Origin: Eubacterium multiforme
GTDB taxonomy: Bacteria > Bacillota > Clostridia > Clostridiales > Clostridiaceae
Direction: 5' to 3'
Length of the DNA: 64,000 nucleotides
NCBI RefSeq assembly: GCF_030813415.1
Contig: NZ_JAUSUF010000003.1
Span: forward strand, 62,001-126,000
The notes under the pieces are model-generated. The model ran no database searches, was not told the origin of the DNA, and saw only the letters and a program-made list of their open reading frames with translations. Below, piece after piece: positions 18,105 to 27,833 of the stretch (position 1 is the first letter of the stretch; each line of letters opens with the position of its first letter). The translations under genes were made by a program, and so were the position numbers.

Positions 18105-19133
18105 TTAATTGTAGGTATTATTGAAAATATTCATAATATTATTTCTTTCTAAAGCTGCCTTTTTAAAACTATATCCTTCATATATATTTTGAGTAACAGA
18201 ATTAGTCTTTTTTGTTGATATAGCTTTAGAAAATACAGAAAGATTATTAGCTGTATCATTAGAAAGTATAAAATCTATAAAAGCTTCAGCTACTTTTTTA
18301 TTTGCACAATTATTAATTTCAGCAATAGAATCTACATTCCATCCAGTATTTTTAGGGGTAATACTTATAATGTTTGGATTAGATTTATTACAAATAAGTT
18401 GATCTCCTAAAAAGTCTACTGTAAAGGCATATTCACCTGAAGAAACTCTTTGAATTGAATTAAATCCACTAACAGTATAAGATGATATATTATTTTTCAG
18501 TTTTTTTATAAAATTTTTATAACCTGATTCGCCTAATTGCTGATAAAGACAAGCTAAAAGTGTATATCCAGTACCAGAAGTTTCAGGACTTGGCATTATT
18601 ATTTTTCCTTTGTACTCAGGAGCTAGTAAATCTTCAAAGCTTTCAGGTAATTTAAATCCTTTTGAAGCAAATTCTTTATTCCAAATGGATTTATTAATAC
18701 CTATAGCCAATGTATCTAGTTGAAAACCAGTCCAATAATCTTGAGAGTCCTTATATTTTGAAGGAATATCATAGGAATTTGGTGATTTATACTTAGCTAG
18801 AGCATTTTTTGATTTTAAAAGTTCATAAGCATCACAGGTACCTCCTATAAATATATCTCCATTAGGACTGTTTTTTTCATCTAATATTCGTTTAACTGCT
18901 TCTTCAGTAGGGAGTTTTATATATTCATAGGTGCATCCAGTTTCTTTTTTGAATTTTTCTAATAAACTTTTGGCTTCTTCCTCTCTTAAGGCTACATAAA
19001 CAGTTAGATGTTTTCCTTTAAGATTTGGATAGCTATTTTCTTTTTTTCTAGGAGATAAACAATAAATAATTGGCACTAAAATAATAAGTAAAATAACAAT
19101 TAGAAATATTTTTTTATGTAAAACAATTTTCAT
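18105..19133 (-). CDS. Membrane-anchored ABC-type solute-binding protein, probable sensor component
   Basis: A protein of about 342 residues with an N-terminal hydrophobic segment (IFLIVILLIILVPIIYCLS) and a periplasmic-binding-protein fold of the Fe3+/organophosphate group. Blocks include LTVYVALREEEAKSLLEKFKKETG, GDIFIGGTCDAYELLK, FQLDTLAIGINKSIW and IMPSPETSGTGYTLL. The order of genes matches PgtC and HptA, binding proteins that feed a sensor kinase instead of an ABC permease; no ABC permease or ATPase is nearby. The ATG at 19133 has AAAGGTGAT upstream; an in-frame ATG at 19142 is less likely. It overlaps the preceding gene by 20 bases. Confidence 0.8.
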   Translation of the reverse strand: MKIVLHKKIFLIVILLIILVPIIYCLSPRKKENSYPNLKGKHLTVYVALREEEAKSLLEKFKKETGCTYEYIKLPTEEAVKRILDEKNSPNGDIFIGGTCDAYELLKSKNALAKYKSPNSYDIPSKYKDSQDYWTGFQLDTLAIGINKSIWNKEFASKGFKLPESFEDLLAPEYKGKIIMPSPETSGTGYTLLACLYQQLGESGYKNFIKKLKNNISSYTVSGFNSIQRVSSGEYAFTVDFLGDQLICNKSNPNIISITPKNTGWNVDSIAEINNCANKKVAEAFIDFILSNDTANNLSVFSKAISTKKTNSVTQNIYEGYSFKKAALERNNIMNIFNNTYN

Positions 19134-19902
19134 TAAGATCACCTTTTATATAAATATTTTTACCATTTTCATCTCCTAAGTATTGAAGAACTAAATAATT
19201 TTTATAAACAATAAGATATATTGTATTATTTGCAATAGAATTATTATGACCATCAATAAAAATATTAAAGACAAATCTTGGATTCTCATTTAAATTAATA
19301 TTTAAAAAGTCCTTATTATCCTCCATAGTTTTAAAGCCCTTTAAAGATGAAAGTAGGTTTATCTTTTCATTTTTATTTAAAGTATGAGATTTATTGTCTT
19401 TTATACAAGTTATTTTAGATTTTGGATTATTTATTATGTTTATTATATGTGAATAATTATATAAACAATTAAATAGTGTGTTTCTTAAAGTATTAATGTA
19501 ATATGAATCATTATAATAAGTTTTATTTTCTAAGGTTAAAGCATTGTTTACAGTAAAATTTTCTGTATTACCATTTGAATAATAAATTTTACCTGAAAGA
19601 GTTACAACATTATCATTTTTTATAGGATTATTATTTTTAGAATTAGATGAAGTTATGTTAGAAAAATATTTTAGTATATCATTCATTACTAAGTTATTAT
19701 CGATTTTCACATCACCTAAATATTTGTTGTGAATTAATATTTTACTTGGTACTTTAATTGTGAAGGATTTTTTTGTTGATTCAAAATTATCAATAACTTT
19801 TAAGTTGTTATATACAATTCTTGTAGAATAAAAGTAAAATATTAAGCATGCAATTACAAATAGAAAATATAATACTATTATATTTTTAAGATTCTTTTTC
19901 AT
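19114..19902 (-). CDS. Membrane-anchored extracellular protein of the sensor operon
   Basis: A 262-residue protein with one N-terminal helix (residues 7-26, IIVLYFLFVIACLIFYFYST) and a large outside domain rich in Asn, Lys and Tyr. I do not recognise it with certainty; it could be a DUF3919-type protein. It lies between the histidine kinase gene (30 bases away) and the binding-protein gene, which it overlaps. The single-anchor topology and position suggest a signalling accessory that touches the kinase or binding protein outside the cell. That is inference from context only. Confidence 0.7.
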   Translation of the reverse strand: MKKNLKNIIVLYFLFVIACLIFYFYSTRIVYNNLKVIDNFESTKKSFTIKVPSKILIHNKYLGDVKIDNNLVMNDILKYFSNITSSNSKNNNPIKNDNVVTLSGKIYYSNGNTENFTVNNALTLENKTYYNDSYYINTLRNTLFNCLYNYSHIINIINNPKSKITCIKDNKSHTLNKNEKINLLSSLKGFKTMEDNKDFLNINLNENPRFVFNIFIDGHNNSIANNTIYLIVYKNYLVLQYLGDENGKNIYIKGDLNENCFT

Positions 19903-19932
19903 AAAAAGTTCCTTTCAAAATTATCATAGAGG

Positions 19933-21318
19933 TTATTCTTTTTTCTTAAAGAAGGTAATAGTTATAGTGGTACCTTCATCTAAAGTACTTTGAATTTTAA
20001 AGTCCCCATTTTGACTAGATAATATATTTTTACATATGTTTAAGCCTAAACCATTTCCTTGTGTACTTTTTATATTTGAAGTATCAAAACCAATACCATC
20101 ATCAGTAATAGAAATCTCTATTTTATTATCATAAACCTTTGATACAATTTCTATATTTTCACAGCCACTATATTTTATAGCGTTATCAATAACATTTATA
20201 AATATTTGTTTTGTTTTATCATAATCACCATAAGTAAATATATGATCATAATTTTTGATTACATTTATATGATAGTTATTAAGTTTTATGTGCAATATAT
20301 TTAAACATTCATCAATTAAGTCTTTAAGATTTATATAAGTGGCATAAATAGCAAAATTTTCATTATTAGATTTTGCTAAAATTAAAATTTCTTCTACTAA
20401 AGTTAATAATCTACGGCCCTCTTTTTCAATTAAAGAAGAACTTTTTATTATTTTTTCTTCATCCTTTAATTGTGGAATTATTTCAGAAAAGCCGATTATT
20501 GCAGTAAGAGGAGTTTTAAATTCATGAGATATATTATCAAAGAATTTTTTTTGCTTAACCTTAGCTTCCTTGAGTTCACTTATATAATTTTCAATATTTT
20601 CACTCATTAAATTAAAGGTATTAGCTAAATCTTCAATTTCATCACCACTATTAATTTCAACCTTTTCTCCAAAGTTACCTTTAGATATTCTTTTTGACTG
20701 GTTCTTTAGAGTTAAAATTGGTGTTACAATTTCTTTTGAAAAGGCAAGTATTAAAATTACTCCTATGAAAAGAGCTATAATTCCAACAATTATCATTATA
20801 GTAAGAGTATTATTTAATATGGAAACTGATGATGAATTTTTTAATATTAGTCTAAAAACTCCACAGTGAGTATTTTTATAAAATATAGGAGTTGATAGAA
20901 AAATATAAGGAACTCTATCTACTTTTTTTATAATGTAAGATTGAGAACCATCAATAGCCTTATCAATATCTTTGTTGTATAAACTAATTTGATTTTTATC
21001 GGAATCATAGGTTATTTGACCAGAGTTACTTATTGTTTGAACTCTAATATTAAACCTATTACTTAAATTAGTTGCAATAAATGGGGAGATAGATTTAAAA
21101 ACTTCCTCTTTATTTGGATTTTTATTAGCTTCTAGTAAGTTTTCAATATATCCTCCCATAGTGTTACTTTCTTTTAATAAATACTCAAGAGAGTTATCTA
21201 ATAAATTTTTAGATAAAGTATTAAAATTAACAATATATATAAAAGTTATAATTGGCACTAAAATAGCTATATATGTTAATATAATTTTTTGTTTAAGAGT
21301 TAATTTAATCTTCAACAT
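19933..21318 (-). CDS. Sensor histidine kinase, HAMP-HisKA-HATPase
   Basis: A 461-residue kinase. Helix 1 lies near residues 12-32, an outside sensor domain at about 33-165, and helix 2 at about 172-195. A HAMP linker follows, ending in ISKGNFGEKVEINSGDEIEDLANTFN. The phosphoacceptor is in FDNISHEFKTPLTAIIGF. The ATP-binding domain has NVIDNAIKYS (N box), ITDDGIGFD (G1) and GNGLGLNICKNIL (G2). It overlaps the stop of the response-regulator gene by 14 bases, so the two are translationally coupled. Likely input is the binding protein encoded downstream. Confidence 0.93.
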   Translation of the reverse strand: MLKIKLTLKQKIILTYIAILVPIITFIYIVNFNTLSKNLLDNSLEYLLKESNTMGGYIENLLEANKNPNKEEVFKSISPFIATNLSNRFNIRVQTISNSGQITYDSDKNQISLYNKDIDKAIDGSQSYIIKKVDRVPYIFLSTPIFYKNTHCGVFRLILKNSSSVSILNNTLTIMIIVGIIALFIGVILILAFSKEIVTPILTLKNQSKRISKGNFGEKVEINSGDEIEDLANTFNLMSENIENYISELKEAKVKQKKFFDNISHEFKTPLTAIIGFSEIIPQLKDEEKIIKSSSLIEKEGRRLLTLVEEILILAKSNNENFAIYATYINLKDLIDECLNILHIKLNNYHINVIKNYDHIFTYGDYDKTKQIFINVIDNAIKYSGCENIEIVSKVYDNKIEISITDDGIGFDTSNIKSTQGNGLGLNICKNILSSQNGDFKIQSTLDEGTTITITFFKKKE

Positions 21319-21979
21319 CTATTTTATATCCTGCCTTATAAAGAGTTTTTATATAACTTTGACAAGGACCTAATTTTTTCCTAAGCCTTTGAACTAATAT
21401 ATCAACTGCCCTAGTAGTTCCTTGAAAATCATATCCCCAAACTTTATTTAAAAGTTCTTCTCTACTAAAAACTCTACTTTTATTTTTACATAAACATTTT
21501 AAAACTTCGAATTCTTTAAAGGTTAAATCTATATAATTTGAATCTACTAAAACTTTTCTTTCATTAATTAATATTTTAATTTTACCTAATGAAATGGAAT
21601 TACTTAAATCCTCTGTGTTTTTAGTTATTCTTTTTGAAATTACTTTAATTCTAAGAAGAAGTTCAGTGCTATTAAAGGGCTTAGTTATATAATCTTCAGC
21701 ACCTAATTGAAGTCCTAGAAGTTTATCATTAATATCACCTTTAGCTGTAAGCATTACAATAGGTATATCTGAAATAAGTTTAATTTTATTTATAAGTTCA
21801 AAGCCGCTAATGTCAGGAAGCATTGCATCTAAAATTATTATGTCAGGTCTTTCCTTTATAATTGATTCTATTGCATCATTTCCACAAGTTGCTGTATTTA
21901 CCTTGTAATTGTGAAGTTCTAGATTCATTTTTATAAGTTGTAATATGCTGATTTCATCATCAACTACTAAAATATTCAA
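21305..21979 (-). CDS. OmpR/PhoB-family response regulator
   Basis: A 224-residue regulator. The receiver domain shows the acidic pair VVDDEIS at residues 5-11, the phosphoacceptor in DIIILDAMLPDISG, and VMLTAKGD with the conserved lysine. The winged-helix output domain ends in RAVDILVQRLRKKLG and YKAGYKID. It is the first gene of the minus-strand operon. Its OmpR-type output differs from the AraC-type HptR and the NtrC-type PgtA, so the resemblance to those systems is in layout, not regulator family. Confidence 0.93.
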   Translation of the reverse strand: MNILVVDDEISILQLIKMNLELHNYKVNTATCGNDAIESIIKERPDIIILDAMLPDISGFELINKIKLISDIPIVMLTAKGDINDKLLGLQLGAEDYITKPFNSTELLLRIKVISKRITKNTEDLSNSISLGKIKILINERKVLVDSNYIDLTFKEFEVLKCLCKNKSRVFSREELLNKVWGYDFQGTTRAVDILVQRLRKKLGPCQSYIKTLYKAGYKIDVED

Positions 21980-22396
21980 ATCTTTCTCTCCTTTTGTAAT
22001 TAAGTTTATTATTTAAATTACTAAATTATTATACAGAAATTGCTTTGTTTTTACAATTAACTATTATTTCTATATAAATTTAAAACAAAATGAAGAAAAT
22101 ATTAACAAAAAATATATTATATAAAATAAATAAAATGGTAACTTCTAGTACAAAAATAAAAAAATATATACAAAATTATAAAAAATAATGGTAAAATTAA
22201 AAAACATAATATAAAAGAGGAAAATATTAAGAAAAATATTAATATATATATAATTAACGTATTTAATACAATTTTAACGTTATTGTAATAATTAACTCAG
22301 GTTTTTGTAATTTATGAACATAAGAAAAAAAATACAATATTTATATAGAAAAATAAAATAAAGCTAAATATTCAAAAAAAGGGGATAAAAATAATT
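21980..22396. other. Intergenic region between divergent operons
   Basis: About 420 bases of very AT-rich DNA without a supported gene. It must contain the promoters of the minus-strand two-component operon and of asnB. Two copies of TTAACGT stand about 20 bases apart near 22255-22285 upstream of asnB. I saw no T-box or riboswitch consensus. Confidence 0.4.
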
Positions 22397-24259
22397 ATGT
22401 GTGGATTTTTACAACTATTTAAGGGACATTTAACTGAAAAAGATGTTAACATATGCAGAAAATGTGCAGAAAGTATTATACATAGGGGACCAAATGATAC
22501 TAAGCAAGTTCTACATGATAATGCATTATTTGTATTTAATAGATTAAGTATTATAGATATAGAAAATGGAGCACAACCTTTTACTTATAAAGAAAAATAT
22601 ACAATTGTTTTTAATGGCGAAATATATAACTATAAAGAACTTAGAGAAGAATTAATAAAAGATGGATATGAATTTGAAACACATTCTGAAATTGAAGTAA
22701 TAGCGACTCTTTATGATTGTATGGGAAAAGAGTTAGTTAATAAATTAAGAGGAATGTTTGCAATTGTTATTTATGATAAAGAGAGAGAAAAAATAACTGC
22801 TTTAAGAGATAATTTTGGCATAAAACCATTATATTATATGAAAAAAGATGGAGGACTTTATTTTTCATCAGAATTAAAAGCACTTCATGAAATAAATGAA
22901 AACTTAACTTATAGAAGTGACGTAATTGGTCAATATGCAACTTTCCAATATATCCCTTCAAATGATAGTATCTTTAAAGAAATAAAAATACTTCCACCAG
23001 GTCATTTATTAGAAAAAGATTTAAATGGTGACATAAAGATAGAAAGATATTTTAATGTTGAATTTAATGAAAAAAATCATGATAAAGAAGAGTTGAAGGC
23101 TCAAATAAAAGCTGTAATGAGAGATACAGTAAGTAAGCATTTAGAAAGTGATGTACCTGTTGCAACTTTCTTATCAAGTGGAATAGATTCATCAATAATA
23201 ACTAAACTTGCAAGTGAAATAAATCCAAACATAGTATCTTATACAATAGGTTTTGATATTGATGGTTATGATGAAACAACTAGTGCTAAAAGATTTGCAG
23301 ATGATATAGGAATAAAAAATGTAAGTATAAGATTAAATTATAAGGACTATGTTAAGGAGTTACCTAAAATAGTTTATCATATGGATAGTCCAATAGGAGA
23401 CCCTTCAATAATTCCTTTATATCATATTTGTAAGGAAGTTAGTAAAGATTATAAAGTAATTTTATCTGGAGAAGGTTCAGATGAATTTTTTGGTGGATAT
23501 AATATTTATACTGAAGATGAATCATTAAAAATGTTTAATTATATGCCAAGTGGAATGAAAAGTTTATTAAAATCAATGGTAGGGGCAATACCTGATACAG
23601 TTAGAGGAAAAAGCTTCATTGTAAGAGGTACAACTCCTTTAGAAAAAAGATATGTAGGTAATGCAAACATATTTAATGAAAGAGAAAAAGCTAAGGTATT
23701 TAAAAATTATAGTTCATCAAGAAATGATTTAGAACTAACAGAAAATTTATTTAAAGATGTTAAAGATTATGATAATGTAATAAAAAGACAATATATTGAT
23801 ATAAATACATGGCTTGTTGGAGACATATTAACTAAGGCAGATAGAATGTCTATGGCAAACTCTTTAGAAATTAGAGTTCCATTTGTCGATAAGGAAGTAT
23901 TTAAATTAGCATCAACTCTTACAAAGGATGAAAAGGTTCAAAAATTCACTACAAAATATGCTTTAAGAGAAGCTTTTAAAGATGAATTACCTGATTATTT
24001 ATATGCAAAGAGAAAATTAGGATATCCAGTTCCAATGAGAGTTTGGCTTAAAAATGAACTTTATAATTGGGCATTTAATATAATAGATAACAACCCAGTT
24101 AAAGAGATAAATAAAGAAGAAGTTTTAACTATGCTAAAGGATCACAAAGCAGGAAAAGGTGATTATAGCAGAAAAGTTTGGAGCATAATAGTCTTTATAA
24201 TATGGTACAGATTATATGTAGATAAAACATTAAATAAAGATGATATTTTTGAAATATAA
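22397..24259 (+). CDS. asnB: Asparagine synthase (glutamine-hydrolysing)
   Basis: A 620-residue enzyme making asparagine from aspartate, glutamine and ATP. The class II glutaminase domain begins with Cys2 (MCGFLQLF) and has HRGPND, FNGEIYNYKELR and RDNFGIKPLYY. The synthetase domain has the PP-loop FLSSGIDSS, then SGEGSDEFFGGY and ADRMSMANSLEIRVPFVD. The start has AAAAGGGGATA upstream. It is monocistronic by appearance. An additional long leader with no recognised riboswitch precedes it. Confidence 0.97.
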   Translation: MCGFLQLFKGHLTEKDVNICRKCAESIIHRGPNDTKQVLHDNALFVFNRLSIIDIENGAQPFTYKEKYTIVFNGEIYNYKELREELIKDGYEFETHSEIEVIATLYDCMGKELVNKLRGMFAIVIYDKEREKITALRDNFGIKPLYYMKKDGGLYFSSELKALHEINENLTYRSDVIGQYATFQYIPSNDSIFKEIKILPPGHLLEKDLNGDIKIERYFNVEFNEKNHDKEELKAQIKAVMRDTVSKHLESDVPVATFLSSGIDSSIITKLASEINPNIVSYTIGFDIDGYDETTSAKRFADDIGIKNVSIRLNYKDYVKELPKIVYHMDSPIGDPSIIPLYHICKEVSKDYKVILSGEGSDEFFGGYNIYTEDESLKMFNYMPSGMKSLLKSMVGAIPDTVRGKSFIVRGTTPLEKRYVGNANIFNEREKAKVFKNYSSSRNDLELTENLFKDVKDYDNVIKRQYIDINTWLVGDILTKADRMSMANSLEIRVPFVDKEVFKLASTLTKDEKVQKFTTKYALREAFKDELPDYLYAKRKLGYPVPMRVWLKNELYNWAFNIIDNNPVKEINKEEVLTMLKDHKAGKGDYSRKVWSIIVFIIWYRLYVDKTLNKDDIFEI

Positions 24260-24321
24260 ATTTAAAAATTTTGTTATATATTAAAAAGTTATGCTATAAT
24301 GATAACGAAAATAAAATAGAA

Positions 24322-24401
24322 AAACACACTAGGGGTGCGTAAAGCTGAGAAATACCCTTTAACCTGATCTAGATAATACTAGCGTAGGGAAGTGGACGTG
24401 C
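24322..24401 (+). ncRNA. TPP riboswitch (THI element)
   Basis: The conserved cores are present in order: AGGGGTGC, GCTGAGA, ACCCTTTAACCTGATCTAGATAATACTAGCGTAGGGAAG split as usual between the pyrimidine- and pyrophosphate-sensing helices. It lies upstream of a terminator and of tenA, so thiamine pyrophosphate should shut the operon down. Confidence 0.97.
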
Positions 24402-24486
24402 ATAATATATTTTATATAGTTATATTTATTTAGAATAAATTTAATTGTAGTATATTAATATGAAATACTAATAATTTATGTATAGG

Positions 24487-24520
24487 AACCACTTTCTTTT
24501 GAAGGTGGTTTTTTTGTTTT
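24487..24520 (+). terminator. Riboswitch-controlled terminator
   Basis: AACCACTTTC and GAAGGTGGTT form the stem, followed by a T run ending at about 24520. It sits between the TPP aptamer and tenA. Confidence 0.88.
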
Positions 24521-24542
24521 TAAAATTTAGGAGGTTTTTATT

Positions 24543-25202
24543 ATGAAAGTTTCAGAGTATTTATATGAAAGTGTAAAGGATATTTGGGAGGATTGTGTTA
24601 ATCATCCCTTTGTTCAAGGAATTGGACATGGCACCTTAGAAATTGATAAATTTCGTTTCTATACAATTCAAGATTATCTTTATCTTTTAGATTACGCTAA
24701 AGTTTTTGCGCTAGGTATTGTAAAGGCTAATAATGAAGAAACAATGAGGGAATATTCAAATATGGTAAATGATATATTGAATAATGAAATGAGTATACAT
24801 AATGGATATATGAAAAAATTAAATATAACAAAGGAAGAACTTAAAAGTGCAAAGGCTACTTTAACAAATAAATCATATACAAGCTATATGTTAGCAGAAG
24901 CAGCTAAAGGTTCATTAGAAGAAATAACAGTAGCTGTTTTAGCTTGTGGCTGGAGCTATCAAATTATAGGAGAAAAACTTAGTGAAATTCCTAACTCCTT
25001 AGAAGATGAATTTTATGGTGATTGGATAAAAGGATATACATCACAAGGATATAAAGACACAGTAACTTGGAATATAAAATTACTTGATGAAATAACAAAG
25101 GATTCATCTAAAGAAGAAATTGAAAAATTAAAAGATATATTTATAACAACAAGTAAATATGAGTATATGTTTTGGGATATGGCTTATAACAAGGAGATGT
25201 AA
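24543..25202 (+). CDS. tenA: TenA-family aminopyrimidine aminohydrolase (thiaminase II)
   Basis: A 219-residue TenA protein that hydrolyses aminopyrimidines from degraded thiamine to HMP. Family blocks include HPFVQGIGHGTLEIDKFRFYTIQDYLYLLDYAK near residues 22-54 and VAVLACGWSYQIIGEKL near 130-146, whose cysteine is the catalytic one. It is the first gene after the TPP riboswitch, followed by a three-gene ABC importer. The set looks like salvage of pyrimidine breakdown products. A strong GGAGG precedes the ATG. Confidence 0.95.
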   Translation: MKVSEYLYESVKDIWEDCVNHPFVQGIGHGTLEIDKFRFYTIQDYLYLLDYAKVFALGIVKANNEETMREYSNMVNDILNNEMSIHNGYMKKLNITKEELKSAKATLTNKSYTSYMLAEAAKGSLEEITVAVLACGWSYQIIGEKLSEIPNSLEDEFYGDWIKGYTSQGYKDTVTWNIKLLDEITKDSSKEEIEKLKDIFITTSKYEYMFWDMAYNKEM

Positions 25203-25208
25203 ATTAAT

Positions 25209-25961
25209 ATGCTAAAATTTAATGAAGTTACCTTTAAGTATTCAAATAGTAATGAAAATATAATTGAAGATTTAAGCTTTAACGTAAATAAAGGGGATTT
25301 TGTTAGCATTATAGGAGCTAGTGGTTGTGGAAAAAGTACAATTTTTAGGTTAATTGCATCTTTAGAAAAACCTTCAACAGGAACTATTTGTATTAAAGGT
25401 GAAAATATAAAGAATTTAAAATCACAAATAGGATATATGCCCCAAAAAGATTTACTTTTACCTTGGAGAACAATTTTAGAGAATATTTGTCTTCCATTAG
25501 AAATACAAGGTGTTTCTAGTTCTAGTGCAAAAAGTCAGGGAGAGGAACTTTTAAGTAAATTTAATCTTTATAGTTATAAGGATAAATATCCAAAGGATTT
25601 ATCTGGAGGAATGAAACAGAGAATTTCCTTTATAAGAACTTTATTAACTGGTTCAGAACTATTACTTTTAGATGAACCCTTTAGTGCATTAGATGCTATA
25701 ACAAGACTTTCTCTTCAAGAATGGATATTAGATCAGTGGAAAAAGTATAAAAAAACAATTTTATTTATAACCCATGACGTGGAAGAGGCAATGTTTTTAT
25801 CTAATAAAATATTTGTTGTAAACAAAAATCCAATAACAAATTTAAAGGAGATAAATATTAATCTTGAATATCCAAGAAGTAGAAAAATGTTAGAGGTAGA
25901 AGAGTTATTGTTATTAAAAGATAATCTTATAGAAGAGTTAAGACAGAAGGTGAAAATATGA
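25209..25961 (+). CDS. thiZ: ABC transporter ATPase for thiamine-pyrimidine salvage (ThiZ-like)
   Basis: A 250-residue ATPase of the nitrate/taurine/ThiZ group. Walker A is GASGCGKST, the Q loop is GYMPQKDLLLPWRT, the signature is LSGGMKQR, Walker B is LLLLDEPF and the H loop is FITHDVEEA. It starts six bases after tenA and overlaps the permease gene by four bases. With the riboswitch and TenA this identifies an aminopyrimidine importer. Confidence 0.92.
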   Translation: MLKFNEVTFKYSNSNENIIEDLSFNVNKGDFVSIIGASGCGKSTIFRLIASLEKPSTGTICIKGENIKNLKSQIGYMPQKDLLLPWRTILENICLPLEIQGVSSSSAKSQGEELLSKFNLYSYKDKYPKDLSGGMKQRISFIRTLLTGSELLLLDEPFSALDAITRLSLQEWILDQWKKYKKTILFITHDVEEAMFLSNKIFVVNKNPITNLKEININLEYPRSRKMLEVEELLLLKDNLIEELRQKVKI

Positions 25962-26701
25962 AAAAGTATATACCCTCAGCAATAATAGCCATAATATTGT
26001 TATTAATATGGGAGGGGGCTGCAAGATATATTAATGCTATGTACATATTGCCTTCTCCATCAAAAATACTTGAAGAAACTTGGAAACTTAGAGATGTTTT
26101 ATTTACAGTTCACTTAAAGGCAACATTAGAAGTAACAATAATAGGATTAGTTATATCTATATTTTTAGGAGTTTCTTTAGCAATAGTTATGAACTTAAAT
26201 GAAACTGTGGAAAGAGCCTTATATCCATTAGTTGTAATTACGCAAACTATACCAATTACAGCTTTAGCACCATTATTTATATTATGGTTTGGCTATGGAC
26301 TTTCAAGTAAGGTTGTAGTTACAGTGTTAATGACTTTTTTCCCAATTACAGTAAATGTATATGATGGATTTAAATCAACTAAAAGAGAAATGGAGGAGCT
26401 TTTATTAACCTTTGGAGCTTCTAAAAAGGATATATTTATAAAATTAAAAATACCATCAGCCTTACCTTATTTCTTTTCAGCATTAAAAATGGCAGTGCCT
26501 ATTAGTTTAATTGGTGCAGCCATTGGAGAATGGCTTGGTGCACAAGCTGGACTTGGTTATTTTAGCAAAAGAATGATGACACAATTAAATGGTGCTGGAG
26601 TTTTTGCTCCTATTTTAATACTTTCATTATTAGCAATAATTTTAGTAGCAATAGTAAATATATTAGAAAAAAGAATTATAAAGTGGAGGAGTGAATTATG
26701 A
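25958..26701 (+). CDS. thiX: ABC transporter permease (ThiX-like)
   Basis: A 247-residue permease with six hydrophobic helices. The EAA-type loop reads EELLLTFGASKKDIFIKLKIPSALP near residues 146-170, where it contacts the ATPase. ATG overlaps the end of the ATPase gene, and its own end overlaps the binding-protein gene by four bases, so the three subunits are translationally coupled. Confidence 0.92.
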   Translation: MKKYIPSAIIAIILLLIWEGAARYINAMYILPSPSKILEETWKLRDVLFTVHLKATLEVTIIGLVISIFLGVSLAIVMNLNETVERALYPLVVITQTIPITALAPLFILWFGYGLSSKVVVTVLMTFFPITVNVYDGFKSTKREMEELLLTFGASKKDIFIKLKIPSALPYFFSALKMAVPISLIGAAIGEWLGAQAGLGYFSKRMMTQLNGAGVFAPILILSLLAIILVAIVNILEKRIIKWRSEL

Positions 26702-27711
26702 TGAAAAAATTTAAAATAATATCATCATTAATTATATTATCTTTAGTATTAACTCTTGTATCCTGCGGTGGTAATAAAGAAAATGATAAAAGTTCTAGCA
26801 AAAAATTACAAGAGGTAGATTTAGTTTTAGATTGGTATCCTAATGCAGTACATAGTTTTATATATGATGCAATAGAAAAGGGCTATTATGAAAAAGAAGG
26901 TTTAAAGGTTAATATTAAATTTCCAACTAATGCATCAGATCCCTTATCTTTAGTTGGAGCAGGTAAAGCTACCTTTGGAATATATTATCCACAGCAGTTA
27001 ATAAATGCAATAGCAAATGAGGATGTTCCAGTAAAATCAGTTGGAGCAATACTTCAATCAGAATTAAATGTTGTAATATCTAAGAAGGATGAATATATAA
27101 CAAGACCAAGAGATCTTGTTAATAAAACAGTTGGATATTCAGGAGATCCATTAAGTGAAGCAATAATTAAAGAGATGATTAAAAATGATAAAGGAAATCC
27201 AAATAAAATGAAACTAGTAGATGTTGGATTTGATATAATTTCAGCTATGGTAACTAATAGAGTTAATGCAACTACTGGTGGAATGGTAAATCATGAGGTA
27301 CCTGTAATGGAGAATAAGGGTATTCCTGTAAATTATTTTTATCCTTCAGATTATGGAATTCCAAACTCATATGAATTAGTATTTGTGGCAAATAATAAAA
27401 CAATAAATGAAAATCCAGAACTTATAAAGAAATTTTTAAGTGCATCTAAAAAGGGATTTGAAGATATGAAAAATAACCCAGGTAAATCATTAGATTTATT
27501 ATTAAAGCATCAAGAAAAGGATAGTTTCCCATTAACAAAAAGTGTAGAAGAGAAAAGTATGAAAATATTACTACCAAAAATGCAAACTAAAAATGCAGAG
27601 TTTCTTTCACAAAATAAAGAGGTTTGGCAAAAAAATATAGATTGGCTTTATAGTAAGAAATTTATAAAAAATAAAATATCAGTAAATGATGTTTTTGTAA
27701 ACTATAACTAA
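26698..27711 (+). CDS. thiY: Substrate-binding lipoprotein (ThiY-like)
   Basis: A 337-residue NMT1/THI5-like binding protein. The signal peptide ends in a lipobox (TLVSCGG, Cys near residue 23). The mature part begins VDLVLDWYPNAVHSFIYDA, typical of ThiY, which binds N-formyl-4-amino-5-aminomethyl-2-methylpyrimidine. FGIYYPQQ and DVGFDIISAMVTNRVNATTGG fit the ligand-pocket region. Ends the TPP-regulated operon; a terminator follows at 27723. Confidence 0.92.
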   Translation: MMKKFKIISSLIILSLVLTLVSCGGNKENDKSSSKKLQEVDLVLDWYPNAVHSFIYDAIEKGYYEKEGLKVNIKFPTNASDPLSLVGAGKATFGIYYPQQLINAIANEDVPVKSVGAILQSELNVVISKKDEYITRPRDLVNKTVGYSGDPLSEAIIKEMIKNDKGNPNKMKLVDVGFDIISAMVTNRVNATTGGMVNHEVPVMENKGIPVNYFYPSDYGIPNSYELVFVANNKTINENPELIKKFLSASKKGFEDMKNNPGKSLDLLLKHQEKDSFPLTKSVEEKSMKILLPKMQTKNAEFLSQNKEVWQKNIDWLYSKKFIKNKISVNDVFVNYN

Positions 27712-27722
27712 ATAACATAATA

Positions 27723-27779
27723 TAAAAATAGCTGTTACTTTTAGATAAATAAAATTTCTAAAGTAACAGCTATTTTTTA
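27723..27779. terminator. Bidirectional terminator
   Basis: AAAAATAGCTGTTACTTT and AAAGTAACAGCTATTTTTT form a long stem between the convergent thiY and SDR genes. Confidence 0.85.
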
Positions 27780-27833
27780 TTTGTTATTTTAAAGTGTATA
27801 TGCAAATTAAGTTAATTCATTAATAGGATTATT

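Noticed and set aside
21980..22396. T-box or other leader before asnB
   Set aside because: No T-box sequence, specifier loop or terminator was found in the long AT-rich upstream region.
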